Shown here one piece after another: positions 6,410 through 14,126 of a DNA stretch of 18,526 bases. Under the pieces are notes generated by a model. That model was not told the DNA's origin. It ran no database searches and saw nothing but the letters and a program-made list of their open reading frames with translations. The translations under genes and the position numbers were made by a program. Every line of letters starts with the position of its first letter. The first letter of the stretch is position 1. The DNA comes from Desulfobacterales bacterium. GTDB taxonomy: Bacteria; Desulfobacterota; Desulfobacteria; Desulfobacterales; RPRI01. The stretch spans positions 1 through 18,526 of the forward strand of contig JAUYEO010000272.1 of assembly GCA_030689795.1 (NCBI GenBank), written 5' to 3'.

Positions 6410-7999
6410 ATGTTCAAAGTAATGCTGCGGGACAACATGGCTCCGGTTGCAAAAGAGCTTCTTGAGGCAACAGGAAAAATAAAGGTTGTCGTAGATAACG
6501 ACAAAACAACAAATGATCCTGAGGAGCTGGCAAAAATCATAGGGGAGTTTCATGGTCTTGCCGTACGAAGCGGAACAAAGGTCACCGAAAAGGTTCTCAG
6601 GAATGCGAAAAACTTGAAGGTGATCGGACGAGCCGGAATCGGTGTTGACAATATAGATGTCCAGGCAGCCACGAAACAGGGCATAGTAGTTATGAACGCC
6701 CCGGGCGGCAACACCGTCACAACGGCAGAGCATGCAATATCTCTCATGCTTTCTCTTGCAAGGCATATCCCTCAGAGCACAGCCTCCATACGCGAGGGGA
6801 AATGGGAAAAGAAAAAATTTACGGGAGTCGAGATCACAGGAAAAACCCTCGGCATCCTCGGGCTGGGGCAGATCGGAAGAGTTGTAGCAGACAGGGCCAA
6901 AGGCCTTAAAATGAATGTCATTGCCTCTGATCCTTTTGTTAGCAAAGAGGCGGCACGCGCACTCGAGGTCGAACTTGTCTCCTTTGATGAACTCCTTTCA
7001 CGCTCCGACTTTATAACCCTTCATGTTCCGCGCTTAAAAGATACGATCAACATCATCAATGCCGCTTCGATTGCAAAGATGAAAAAGGGTGTCAGAATAA
7101 TAAACTGCTCCAGAGGGGAAACCGTCAACCTTGACGATCTCCATGAATCTTTATCAAGCGGCCGCGTTGCGGGAGCAGCCCTTGATGTTTTTCCCAAGGA
7201 GCCGCCTGATCCTGCTTTTCCCATATTCCAACACCCGAATATAATATTCACTCCCCATCTTGGCGCGAGCACGGGAGAAGCGCAAATCAAGGTGGCGGAC
7301 ATGATAGCACGACAGATTGCCGCATACTTGATCGATGGAGTCCTGATAAACACCGTCAACTTCCCGTCGGTATCGGGTGAAGTCATGGAACAGCTCCGTC
7401 CGCATCTCGCTCTGGCGGAAAAAATGGGTTCCATCATGGGGCAGCTCGTAAGAAAAATTCACGACATCACGGTCACATACAGCGGGGATATCACGAGACT
7501 CGATACGAGACCACTGACACATGCGGTGTTAAAAGGCCTTCTCGGCACATTCACGGATACCCCGGTGAACTATGTCAGCGCACCGACCCTGGCAAAGGAA
7601 AAAGGAATCAACATAAAAGAGACTGTCAGCCGCACGAGCGATGATTATGCGGACCTGATCAAGCTAAAACTTGAAAAGCATGAGGATGGACCAGGAGAGA
7701 TCTGGGGAACAATACTCGGGAAAAAGTATCCGAGAATCGTAAAGCTTGGGCGAATCCGCATGGATGCCGTTCCTGAAGGTGAAATGCTCGTAATCGAGAA
7801 TTACGACAAGCCCGGGGTAATCGGAAATGTTGGAACGACTCTTGGGCGCCATAACATCAACATAGGTCGTTTTCAGCTCGGAAGACGAGACGATCAGGCG
7901 CTCTGCATGGTAAATATAGACACACCAGCCGGTAAGGATGTGATCGAAGATATAAAATCACTTCCGAATATTATCTCAGTCAGGCAAATACACTTATAA
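6410..7999 (+). CDS. serA: D-3-phosphoglycerate dehydrogenase
   Basis: 529 residues, the long type of PGDH. It oxidises 3-phosphoglycerate to 3-phosphohydroxypyruvate with NAD, the first step of serine synthesis. The Rossmann motif is GLGQIG at 151-156; the catalytic trio is Arg235, Glu264 and His283 in TPHLGAS. After the catalytic part comes an intervening allosteric substrate-binding domain (about 320-450) and a C-terminal ACT domain (about 457-529), where serine feedback usually acts. The ATG at 6410 is preferred because GGGAGA lies just upstream; a GTG at 6398 is in frame but has no ribosome site. It follows nifS by 59 bp and is probably co-transcribed, which links serine, and through it cysteine, to Fe-S assembly. 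Confidence 0.96.
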   Translation: MFKVMLRDNMAPVAKELLEATGKIKVVVDNDKTTNDPEELAKIIGEFHGLAVRSGTKVTEKVLRNAKNLKVIGRAGIGVDNIDVQAATKQGIVVMNAPGGNTVTTAEHAISLMLSLARHIPQSTASIREGKWEKKKFTGVEITGKTLGILGLGQIGRVVADRAKGLKMNVIASDPFVSKEAARALEVELVSFDELLSRSDFITLHVPRLKDTINIINAASIAKMKKGVRIINCSRGETVNLDDLHESLSSGRVAGAALDVFPKEPPDPAFPIFQHPNIIFTPHLGASTGEAQIKVADMIARQIAAYLIDGVLINTVNFPSVSGEVMEQLRPHLALAEKMGSIMGQLVRKIHDITVTYSGDITRLDTRPLTHAVLKGLLGTFTDTPVNYVSAPTLAKEKGINIKETVSRTSDDYADLIKLKLEKHEDGPGEIWGTILGKKYPRIVKLGRIRMDAVPEGEMLVIENYDKPGVIGNVGTTLGRHNINIGRFQLGRRDDQALCMVNIDTPAGKDVIEDIKSLPNIISVRQIHL

Positions 8000-8108
8000 A
8001 AACAAGGTTGCTGGTTTGTGGTCTTCGTTTCGTGCTGCAGACTATCGGCAACTTAAGACTTCAACATCAGGCCTTCCGTCTTCAGCCTTTCGCCTCACGT
8101 CTTATGCC

Positions 8109-8774
8109 TTAAGAAAGCTTCTTTTTCACTTTCTCCTTAAGCCACATGATCCACGGATCAAATCCTTCTTCGGTTTTAGCCGATATTTCAAACAAACTCA
8201 TGCCGGGGTGTATCTGCATGATATTTTTCACAACGGCATTCCTGTCATATTCAAGATGCGGGAGAAGATCTATCTTGTTTAACAACGCGGCATCGCACAC
8301 CCTGAACATCAGGGGATATTTTATAGGTTTGTCTTCTCCTTCGGTCACGCTTAAAACAACAACTCTCGCATCTTCGCCGATATCAAACTCTGCCGGGCAT
8401 ACAAGGTTTCCGACATTTTCGACGATAAGAAGATCCGTCGAATCAAGGTCAATGCTGCCTGCGGCATTCCCTATTACATGGGCGGCAAGATGGCAGTCGC
8501 CTCCGAATTCATCCGTATTAACCTGGACAACCGGAACTCCCGTCACGGAGAGACGGTCGGCATCCAGAGTTGAGCATATATCGCCGACTATGACAGCGCA
8601 TTTTATTTCAGGTAAAAGACGCCTGATTGTTTTTACAAGTGTGGCGGTTTTCCCGGACCCCGGAGAACTCATGACATTTAAAACAAAAACCTTCTTGCCT
8701 GCAAACAGATTCCTGTTCTGCTGAGCCATTGTATTATTAACGTCCAGAACTTTCCTTACAACCTTAATCTCCAT
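8109..8774 (-). CDS. hypB: HypB, GTPase for nickel insertion
   Basis: 221-residue SIMIBI-class GTPase that, with HypA, delivers nickel to the large subunit of [NiFe]-hydrogenases. The P-loop is SSPGSGKT (36-43), and the guanine-specificity motif is NKID at 166-169. The G-domain metal site is present as Cys94-His95 and Cys126. It lacks both the N-terminal CxxCGC high-affinity nickel motif and a His-rich nickel store, as in many short HypB proteins. The ATG at 8774 has AGGA eight bases upstream. It lies downstream of hypA on the same strand but separated by about 240 bp of repeats. It converges with serA over a 109-bp gap in which I see no clear terminator. Confidence 0.95.
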   Translation of the reverse strand: MEIKVVRKVLDVNNTMAQQNRNLFAGKKVFVLNVMSSPGSGKTATLVKTIRRLLPEIKCAVIVGDICSTLDADRLSVTGVPVVQVNTDEFGGDCHLAAHVIGNAAGSIDLDSTDLLIVENVGNLVCPAEFDIGEDARVVVLSVTEGEDKPIKYPLMFRVCDAALLNKIDLLPHLEYDRNAVVKNIMQIHPGMSLFEISAKTEEGFDPWIMWLKEKVKKKLS

Positions 8775-8813
8775 ATTATTATTCCTTTATAAATTACTTC
8801 CAATATATTGTTC

Positions 8814-8834
8814 TTCTCCCAATTAGTGGGAGAA
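8814..8834. repeat. Perfect 8-bp hairpin between hypA and hypB
   Basis: TTCTCCCA (8814-8821) and TGGGAGAA (8827-8834) are perfect inverted arms around a 5-base loop. On the hypB strand no T-run follows, so an attenuating or RNA-stabilising hairpin is more likely than a terminator. Confidence 0.6.
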
Positions 8835-8843
8835 AGGGGCCAA

Positions 8844-8867
8844 GGATTCGAGGGTTCAAGGGTTCAA
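8844..8867 (+). repeat. 8-mer tandem repeat, three units
   Basis: GGATTCGA followed by two exact GGGTTCAA units. It resembles the pair at 6355-6370. It is intergenic, between hypA and hypB. Confidence 0.65.
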
Positions 8868-8887
8868 GTGAACCAGATAATCAAACT

Positions 8888-9020
8888 TGATGGACTCGTA
8901 AAAACTCTATTTTCTCACAAAATCGCTAAGAGCACTAATAAAATATCATTTAATATTAATAAGTTAACTTTGTGATCTTTGTGGCTTGGCGTGAGATCTT
9001 GGCTTTTTACGAAGCCGTCA
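8888..9020. repeat. MITE-like element ending at the hypA stop codon
   Basis: A 133-bp segment with imperfect terminal inverted repeats. The left end is TGATGGACTCGTAAAAACTC (8888-8907). The right end (9001-9020) read on the minus strand is TGACGGCTTCGTAAAAAGCC, identical at 15 of 20 positions. Inner arms TCTCAC and GTGAGA add to the symmetry. It has no coding capacity. The first three bases of the right end, TGA, are the stop codon of hypA. It is related by its termini to the element at 11495-11620. The interior is AT-rich and unlike the second element. Confidence 0.6.
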
Positions 9021-9368
9021 CGGATCGGCGATTTCTATTGAGACTATATCCAGCTCCCTGCCCGAAACAATCCGGATTGAACCGCTGCCACATTTTATAC
9101 ATGTAAAAACAGGCCCGGTTATAGTCCACTCGGAAGAGCATTCATTACATGTTGCAACAACAGGAACTTCTTCTATCATAAGTTGTGCGCCCGAAAGAGG
9201 CGTATCCTTAGCAACTATATCAAAACAGAATCTGAGGCTCTCAGGCACAACCGCTGAAAGCTTGCCCACCTTGAGATTGACTTTTTCGACCTTGATGTTC
9301 TCCATCCCTTTCGGGATTGAGGCTGCGGCAATCTCGACTATCTGCATGGCTATCCCCATTTCATGCAT
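9018..9368 (-). CDS. hypA: HypA, nickel metallochaperone
   Basis: 116 residues. The N-terminal MHE carries the nickel ligand His2, and the zinc site is formed by CNEC (Cys74, Cys77) and CIKC (Cys90, Cys93). It works with HypB to insert nickel into hydrogenase precursors. The start at 9368 is set by the invariant MHE; the frame extends upstream only into sucD. The ATG overlaps the end of sucD in ATGCATGA, so its translation probably depends on ribosomes ending sucD; the only upstream signal is a weak GGTG. The C-terminus (residues DP) and TGA stop run into the end of a MITE-like repeat. No hydrogenase structural gene is in the window. Confidence 0.95.
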   Translation of the reverse strand: MHEMGIAMQIVEIAAASIPKGMENIKVEKVNLKVGKLSAVVPESLRFCFDIVAKDTPLSGAQLMIEEVPVVATCNECSSEWTITGPVFTCIKCGSGSIRIVSGRELDIVSIEIADP

Positions 9369-10239
9369 GGTCAAACACCGAAACGCAAAGCTCTCCAAGG
9401 ACGCCGAGATTATCGCATATATGGATGCCGCCTTTCTTCATTGCGGCTATTTTCCCCTGGGCTGTTCCGCTCTTACCGCTTATTATTGCGCCTGCATGCC
9501 CCATCCTCCGCCCGGGAGGAGCCGTGAGTCCCGCAATGAATCCGACAACCGGTTTTGTAACATTCTTTGAAATAAATTCCGAAGCCTCTTCCTCTGCAGT
9601 TCCGCCTATCTCGCCTACCATGACTATGCCTTTCGTATCCTTATCTTTTTGAAAAGCATCGAGGCAGTCAATAAAATTGGTTCCGTTTACCGGGTCCCCG
9701 CCTATGCCGATACAGGTTGTCTGCCCGATCCCTTTTTGAGTGAGCTGATGAACAACCTCATATGTGAGAGTCCCCGATCTTGATACAACCCCGACAGGGC
9801 CCCCGGGTTTATGTATATGCCCCGGCATTATCCCGACCTTGCACTCTCCGGGTGTGATTATACCCGGGCAATTCGGCCCTATGATACGGCTCTTTTTTCC
9901 TGCAATATAATTCTTGACCTTCATCATGTCGATAACCGGAATTCCTTCGGTAATGACCACGATAAGCGCAATCCCGGCATCTGCTGCCTCCATTATTGCA
10001 TCTGCTGCAAAAGAAGGAGGCACAAAAATCATGCTGCAATTTGCTCCTGTTTTTCCCACCGCTTCCTTCACCGTGTTAAAAACAGGTATTTCATCCATTT
10101 TCTGGCCGCCCTTGCCGGGGGTAACACCGGCAACAACACCGGTTCCATAGGCAACGCACTGGCGGGTATGGAACTGGCCTTCCTTCCCTGTTATCCCCTG
10201 AACCAGCAGCCGCGTATTCCTGTTAACAAAAATGCTCAC
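9361..10239 (-). CDS. sucD: Succinyl-CoA synthetase, alpha subunit
   Basis: 292 residues. With SucC it interconverts succinyl-CoA plus ADP (or GDP) and phosphate with succinate, CoA and ATP (or GTP). The N-terminal CoA-binding Rossmann domain includes GITGKEG (15-21), and the ligase domain has GPNCPG (121-126) and the phosphohistidine His248 in GRRMGHAGAI. The length is normal (E. coli about 289). It starts at a GTG with GAGG nine bases upstream, 38 bp after sucC. Its TGA lies within the hypA start region (ATGCATGA). In this cluster it makes or uses succinate produced through the methylmalonyl-CoA pathway. Confidence 0.97.
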   Translation of the reverse strand: MSIFVNRNTRLLVQGITGKEGQFHTRQCVAYGTGVVAGVTPGKGGQKMDEIPVFNTVKEAVGKTGANCSMIFVPPSFAADAIMEAADAGIALIVVITEGIPVIDMMKVKNYIAGKKSRIIGPNCPGIITPGECKVGIMPGHIHKPGGPVGVVSRSGTLTYEVVHQLTQKGIGQTTCIGIGGDPVNGTNFIDCLDAFQKDKDTKGIVMVGEIGGTAEEEASEFISKNVTKPVVGFIAGLTAPPGRRMGHAGAIISGKSGTAQGKIAAMKKGGIHICDNLGVLGELCVSVFDHA

Positions 10240-10277
10240 TTTTCATAACCTCGCTTGTAATAAAATCATTACCCTGA

Positions 10278-11441
10278 TCAGATTCTTACTATCTTCGCAA
10301 CTTTTTGCGCCGCATCCTGCAGATCAACAGCTGTAATAAGATTCAGCCCCGATTCCGAAAGGATTTTTCTCCCCGCCTCCACGTTTGTCCCTTCCATGCG
10401 GATTACAACAGGCACCTTCATGCCTGTCTTTCTTGCAGCCTGAACAACTCCTTCCGCGAGCACATCGCATCTTAAGATGCCGCCGAATATATTTATGAAG
10501 ATACCCTTTACATTTTTGTCTCCGAGGATAATCCTGAAACCGTTCTCTACCATCTCGGCGCTGGCGCCGCCTCCCACATCAAGGAAATTGGCCGGTTCGG
10601 CTCCTGCAAGCTTGATAATGTCCATCGTAGCCATCGCAAGACCGGCGCCGTTTACCATGTTTCCGACATTACCGTCCATTTTGATATAATTTAAATTGAA
10701 TTTTGACGCCTCCACCTCAAGGGGATCTTCCTCGTCCGTATCGCGGTATCCCGCAATATCCTTGTGCCGGAAAAGGGCGTTGTCGTCGAAGTTTATCTTT
10801 GCATCGAGCGCAATAACCGAGCCTTCCGCCGTAATTACAAGGGGGTTTATCTCAAGAAGGGAGCAGTCACAGTCAACAAAAAGGCTGTAAAGGTTTTTCA
10901 GCATTGCAGAGAATTCCTTTACCGCGCCCGCCGGCAGGTTAAGACCGAAAGCCGCATCCCTGCAGTGGTATGGATAAATTCCGGCAAGGGGATCTACAAA
11001 AATCTTTATGATTTTTTCCGGTGTCTTTTCGGCGACCTCTTCTATATCCATGCCTCCGGCCTCACTTGCCATAATAACAATCTTTGCGGAAGCCCTGTCC
11101 GGTATAATTCCAAGGTAAAGCTCTTTTTGGATATTCAGACCCTGCTCAACCAGAACCTTTTTCACAAGCCTTCCTTCAGACCCTGTCTGGTGCGTAACAA
11201 GGCTCATGCCTATTATCTTTTTTGCCAGGGCTTTTGCTTCATCAAGAGAGCCGGCAATCTTTACGCCTCCTCCTTTCCCGCGTCCGCCCGCATGGATCTG
11301 TGCCTTTACAACAACCGGAAAACCACCGAGTGCAGCCGCAATTTTGCCGGCCTCTTCAGGATTAAAAGCCACTCCGCCCGAAGGTACAGGAACGCCATAT
11401 TTCTTGAACAACTCTTTCGCCTGGTACTCGTGAATTTTCAT
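10278..11441 (-). CDS. sucC: Succinyl-CoA synthetase, beta subunit
   Basis: 387 residues, equal to the family norm. The N-terminal ATP-grasp domain starts MKIHEYQAKELF and has the glycine-rich nucleotide loop AGGRGKGGG (52-60). The C-terminal CoA-ligase domain includes FLDVGGGA. It supplies the nucleotide and succinate sites of the SucCD enzyme. The ATG at 11441 has AAGGA upstream. The 178-bp gap to the 5S-biotin gene is mostly filled by a MITE-like element, so it may have its own promoter or be read through from upstream. Confidence 0.97.
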   Translation of the reverse strand: MKIHEYQAKELFKKYGVPVPSGGVAFNPEEAGKIAAALGGFPVVVKAQIHAGGRGKGGGVKIAGSLDEAKALAKKIIGMSLVTHQTGSEGRLVKKVLVEQGLNIQKELYLGIIPDRASAKIVIMASEAGGMDIEEVAEKTPEKIIKIFVDPLAGIYPYHCRDAAFGLNLPAGAVKEFSAMLKNLYSLFVDCDCSLLEINPLVITAEGSVIALDAKINFDDNALFRHKDIAGYRDTDEEDPLEVEASKFNLNYIKMDGNVGNMVNGAGLAMATMDIIKLAGAEPANFLDVGGGASAEMVENGFRIILGDKNVKGIFINIFGGILRCDVLAEGVVQAARKTGMKVPVVIRMEGTNVEAGRKILSESGLNLITAVDLQDAAQKVAKIVRI

Positions 11442-11494
11442 TCTCTTATTTCCTTATGATCATTATCGATCACATCGTACAAAGCCGAAAATCA

Positions 11495-11620
11495 GACGGC
11501 AAAGTAAAAAGCTCATTATGCAAGGCACGCGAATCTTGAGGAGTGAAGCGTACATATTGGTACGCTGCAAAGACGAAAGATGAAGCGCAACACAGCAGAA
11601 TGACTTTTTACAAAGCCGCC
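11495..11620. repeat. MITE-like element ending at a carboxyltransferase stop codon
   Basis: A 126-bp segment with terminal inverted repeats. The left end starts GACGGCAAAGTAAAAAGCTC; the right end on the minus strand starts GGCGGCTTTGTAAAAAGTCA. The match continues inward (CATTATGC against CATTCTGC). The centre holds a perfect 7-bp hairpin, AGCGTAC (11547-11553) and GTACGCT (11560-11566). The whole element can fold on itself. Its right end touches the TAG stop (11622-11620) of the 5S-biotin gene. The termini match those of the element at 8888-9020 around GGCTTNGTAAAAAG. Confidence 0.7.
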
Positions 11621-13686
11621 TACCCGATTATGCACAGCACGGCGTTCTTAGGCACCGTGTCCCCGCTCTTGAAATTGACGGCCTTGATCATGCCGTCCAC
11701 AGGAGAGGGAAGGGCATTTTCCATCTTCATTGCTTCAAGAATTACAATCGTATCCCCTTTCTTAACATGGTCACCTGCTTTCTTCTCATAAGATACTATC
11801 ATGCCGGGCATGGGAGCATTCAGCGTTACCCCTGCGCCGACCTCGGTTGCAACCGCTTCAAGCATGGGCGCCTTTGGAGGAGCCGGAGGCGCGGCAGGCT
11901 TAACCTCTGCGGGAGCCGGAGACTTAGCCGGAGGCGCTGAAGGCTTCGGAGCAGGCGGAGCTGCGGCAGGAATCTGCTGCATGTAGCTTACAACCGGGGC
12001 CCCCCCGACTTCTTCAACACCTACTTCATAATAATCGCCTTCGATAAACACATTAAATGTGCGGAGCCTGTCTCCCATGGCGGGAGCTTCTTTCTTCTCA
12101 GCCTTTTCAACAAGCTTGCCGGCTTTCGCCTTTGCAATAAGTATCTGTTCTGCCTTGATCTGCTCAAGGGTTCTGGGTTTTACATCTTCAGGCGGTTCTT
12201 CCTGGCCGTATTTCCATCTTAAAAACTTTTTCCCGGTTACAGGATAAAGCGCATAAATGAGCACATCATCGATATCCACAGCAAGATCCTTAATTTCCTG
12301 TTTTGCTTTTTCAAGTTCCGGTTCTATAACCTCGGCCGGTCTGCATGTAATCGGTTTTTCTCCGCGCGGATATCCTTTGAGAGCCTTCTTTTGCAGCTCA
12401 GGGTTGATCGGAACCGCTGTTTTCCCATAAAGCCCGTAACACAGGTCTTTCACCTGGGCGGTAATCATCTTGTATCTGTCTTTTTCATCTCCGAAGAGGA
12501 CATTGTTGACGGTCTGGATGCCGACTATCTGGCTGGTAGGCGTGACAAGCGGTATCTGTCCCAAGTCTTTCCTTACTTTAGGCAGCTCTGCATAAACATC
12601 ATCTATCCTGTCAAGCGCATCCATTTCCTTAAGCTGGTTGACAAGGTTGGAAAGCATTCCTCCGGGGGTCTGGTGAAGAAGAACATTGATATCTATGATT
12701 GAAACTTTCGAATCGTCAAGAAGGTGCTTGTACTTGGGAAGAACATCCCTTTCAAGGATTTCGTTGATCGCCGCAAGCTTCTTGATATCAAAACCGGTGT
12801 CCCTGTTTGTACCGAGAAGAGCCATGACAAGAGGCTCGATTGCAGGATGTGACGTCCTGTACGCATAAGGAGTCATGCAAGTATCCAATATGTCAACACC
12901 GGCCTCGATTGCTTTTAAATGGGACATCGGAGCCATGCCCGAGGTAAAATGGCTGTGAAGATGGACAGGAACTTTCACTGCTTCCTTTAATGCTTTTACC
13001 AGAGCGTACGCATCATAGGGAGCTATCAGGCCTGCCATATCCTTAATGCAGATGCTGTCTGCGCCCATCTTTTCAAGTTCTTTTGCCTTGCTTACATAAT
13101 ATTCAAGGTTATAGACATCTCCGCCCATTCTCGGTTCCGTCAGGGAATAGCATAAGCAGCCCTGAAAATGCTTCCCGTTGCTTTTTATGACAGGAACAAC
13201 CGTTTCAAAGTTACGGAAGTCATTCAATGCATCGAATGTTCTGAATATATCCATGCCGTTTACTGCAGCCCTTTCAACAAAGGCGCGCGCGACATCATCC
13301 GCATAATTTCTGTATCCTACAAGATTCTGAGCGCGAAGCAGCATGGAAAAAGGAGTCTTTTTTATATAACGTTTCAAAGTTCTGATTCTTTCCCACGGAT
13401 CTTCATTCAAAAAGCGGTGCATTGTATCAAAAGTGGCCCCGCCCCAGGTTTCAATCGCCCAGAACCCGACTTCGTCCATCATTTCCGCAACAGGAATCAT
13501 ATCCTCTGTCCGCCCTCTCGTCGCAAAAAGAGACTGATGCCCGTCTCGAAGAGTAAGGTCTTGTATCAGGACAGGGTTTTTGGCTTTAGGCCTGTCTTTT
13601 CCGTATTCCATAGGTGCTTTTTTTACTTTATCGTGATCGCTCATGTTCTTGTTCTCCTCTCCAATATATTTTCTAAACAATTTCAT
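11620..13686 (-). CDS. oadA: 5S-type carboxyltransferase fused to biotin carrier
   Basis: 688 residues in three parts. An HMGL/5S carboxyltransferase barrel (about 40-310) has TLRDGHQS with metal ligand Asp48, Lys215 in CIKDMAG (the site that is carboxylated in the family), and His242/His244 in VHLHSH. A PYC/OADA conserved domain follows (about 330-540). After a Pro/Ala-rich linker (about 573-615) comes a biotinyl domain with EAMKMEN, biotin on Lys654. It moves CO2 between biotin and pyruvate/oxaloacetate. Annotators may call it pyruvate carboxylase subunit B or oxaloacetate decarboxylase alpha. With the 12S-like gene and no biotin carboxylase or membrane beta subunit in view, I infer a methylmalonyl-CoA:pyruvate transcarboxylase role. 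Two starts have good ribosome sites: 13686 (AAAGGA) and 13644 (GAGAGGAG); the shorter begins MSDHDKV and looks more like relatives. Confidence 0.93.
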   Translation of the reverse strand: MKLFRKYIGEENKNMSDHDKVKKAPMEYGKDRPKAKNPVLIQDLTLRDGHQSLFATRGRTEDMIPVAEMMDEVGFWAIETWGGATFDTMHRFLNEDPWERIRTLKRYIKKTPFSMLLRAQNLVGYRNYADDVARAFVERAAVNGMDIFRTFDALNDFRNFETVVPVIKSNGKHFQGCLCYSLTEPRMGGDVYNLEYYVSKAKELEKMGADSICIKDMAGLIAPYDAYALVKALKEAVKVPVHLHSHFTSGMAPMSHLKAIEAGVDILDTCMTPYAYRTSHPAIEPLVMALLGTNRDTGFDIKKLAAINEILERDVLPKYKHLLDDSKVSIIDINVLLHQTPGGMLSNLVNQLKEMDALDRIDDVYAELPKVRKDLGQIPLVTPTSQIVGIQTVNNVLFGDEKDRYKMITAQVKDLCYGLYGKTAVPINPELQKKALKGYPRGEKPITCRPAEVIEPELEKAKQEIKDLAVDIDDVLIYALYPVTGKKFLRWKYGQEEPPEDVKPRTLEQIKAEQILIAKAKAGKLVEKAEKKEAPAMGDRLRTFNVFIEGDYYEVGVEEVGGAPVVSYMQQIPAAAPPAPKPSAPPAKSPAPAEVKPAAPPAPPKAPMLEAVATEVGAGVTLNAPMPGMIVSYEKKAGDHVKKGDTIVILEAMKMENALPSPVDGMIKAVNFKSGDTVPKNAVLCIIG

Positions 13687-13752
13687 TATATTTCCTTTGT
13701 ACTGCCGATTATCGGTTCCTTGTCACCTGATCACAGCTTTCTCCTCACGCTT

Positions 13753-13770
13753 CTTAGGAGCCGTTACGAC
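13753..13770 (-). repeat. 18-bp interspersed repeat, copy 2 (inverted)
   Basis: CTTAGGAGCCGTTACGAC on the plus strand, the exact reverse complement of 6371-6388. It lies in the 203-bp gap between the small subunit gene and the 5S-biotin gene. Confidence 0.8.
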
Positions 13771-13801
13771 AGAGCCATTTCATTTCTGCCCATTTTGTTA
13801 T

Positions 13802-13840
13802 GGCTCCTTATGCCTGTTATGGCTTACGGCTCCTTATGCC
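13802..13840 (+). repeat. GGCTCCTTATGCC direct repeat, two copies
   Basis: Exact 13-bp copies at 13802-13814 and 13828-13840, 26 bp apart. The start GGCTCCT is shared with the 18-bp repeat nearby, so all may be pieces of one repeat family occupying the gap between the small subunit gene and the 5S-biotin gene. Confidence 0.7.
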
Positions 13841-13889
13841 AGTCACGGCATTTCAATGTTACGGTTATTTTATTCCAAAGGCCGGCCTG

Positions 13890-14126
13890 TTATCTGCCAC
13901 TGCTGAATGCCTTCATTTGCATAAGATTCCGCGTCTGCATGATTGCCTGCCTGCCGCTTAAACCCCAGATATTAAAAACCGGCAGAGTAACGGGTTGTAT
14001 TCCGCCTGAAGCGGACAGTCCGGCCGGCATAACCCCCTGACTCATCATCATGCTTTCCTCTTCAGTCCTGATATAATTAATTACGGCAGCAGATATAGCC
14101 GCCGCTATTTTCGCTTTTTTATCCAT
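13890..14126 (-). CDS. Small carboxyltransferase-associated subunit (delta/epsilon-like)
   Basis: 78 residues from an ATG at 14126 with AAGGA eight bases upstream. It opens with a helix MDKKAKIAAAISAAVINYI, has a Met/Gly/Pro-rich middle, and ends NIWGLSGRQAIMQ followed by a basic Met-rich tail. An Ala/Ile-rich AAAISAA-type helix followed by W-x-x-x-GR recalls the C-terminal part of delta (MmdD/OadG/GcdD-type) and epsilon (MmdE) subunits of biotin-dependent decarboxylases, which hold these complexes together. That comparison is from memory. It has no clear membrane anchor and no biotin motif. It sits between the two carboxyltransferase genes, which supports a structural role in their complex. 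A TTG-started extension to 14216 is less likely. Confidence 0.65.
   Translation of the reverse strand: MDKKAKIAAAISAAVINYIRTEEESMMMSQGVMPAGLSASGGIQPVTLPVFNIWGLSGRQAIMQTRNLMQMKAFSSGR

Noticed and set aside
5786..6766. Long minus-strand open frame (326 codons) across the nifS end and serA start
   Set aside because: It lies opposite two well-conserved genes, spans their gap, and has no recognisable motif; it is a codon-bias shadow.
8000..8108. Terminator between the convergent serA and hypB genes
   Set aside because: Only short, weak inverted repeats and no hairpin followed by a T-run on either strand.
10764..11459. Plus-strand open frame of 231 codons opposite sucC
   Set aside because: Fully antisense to a conserved gene; composition fits a shadow frame.
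13168..14040. Plus-strand open frame of 290 codons over the 5S-biotin gene start and the repeat gap
   Set aside because: Mostly antisense to conserved coding sequence, otherwise translated repeats; no ribosome site or domain.
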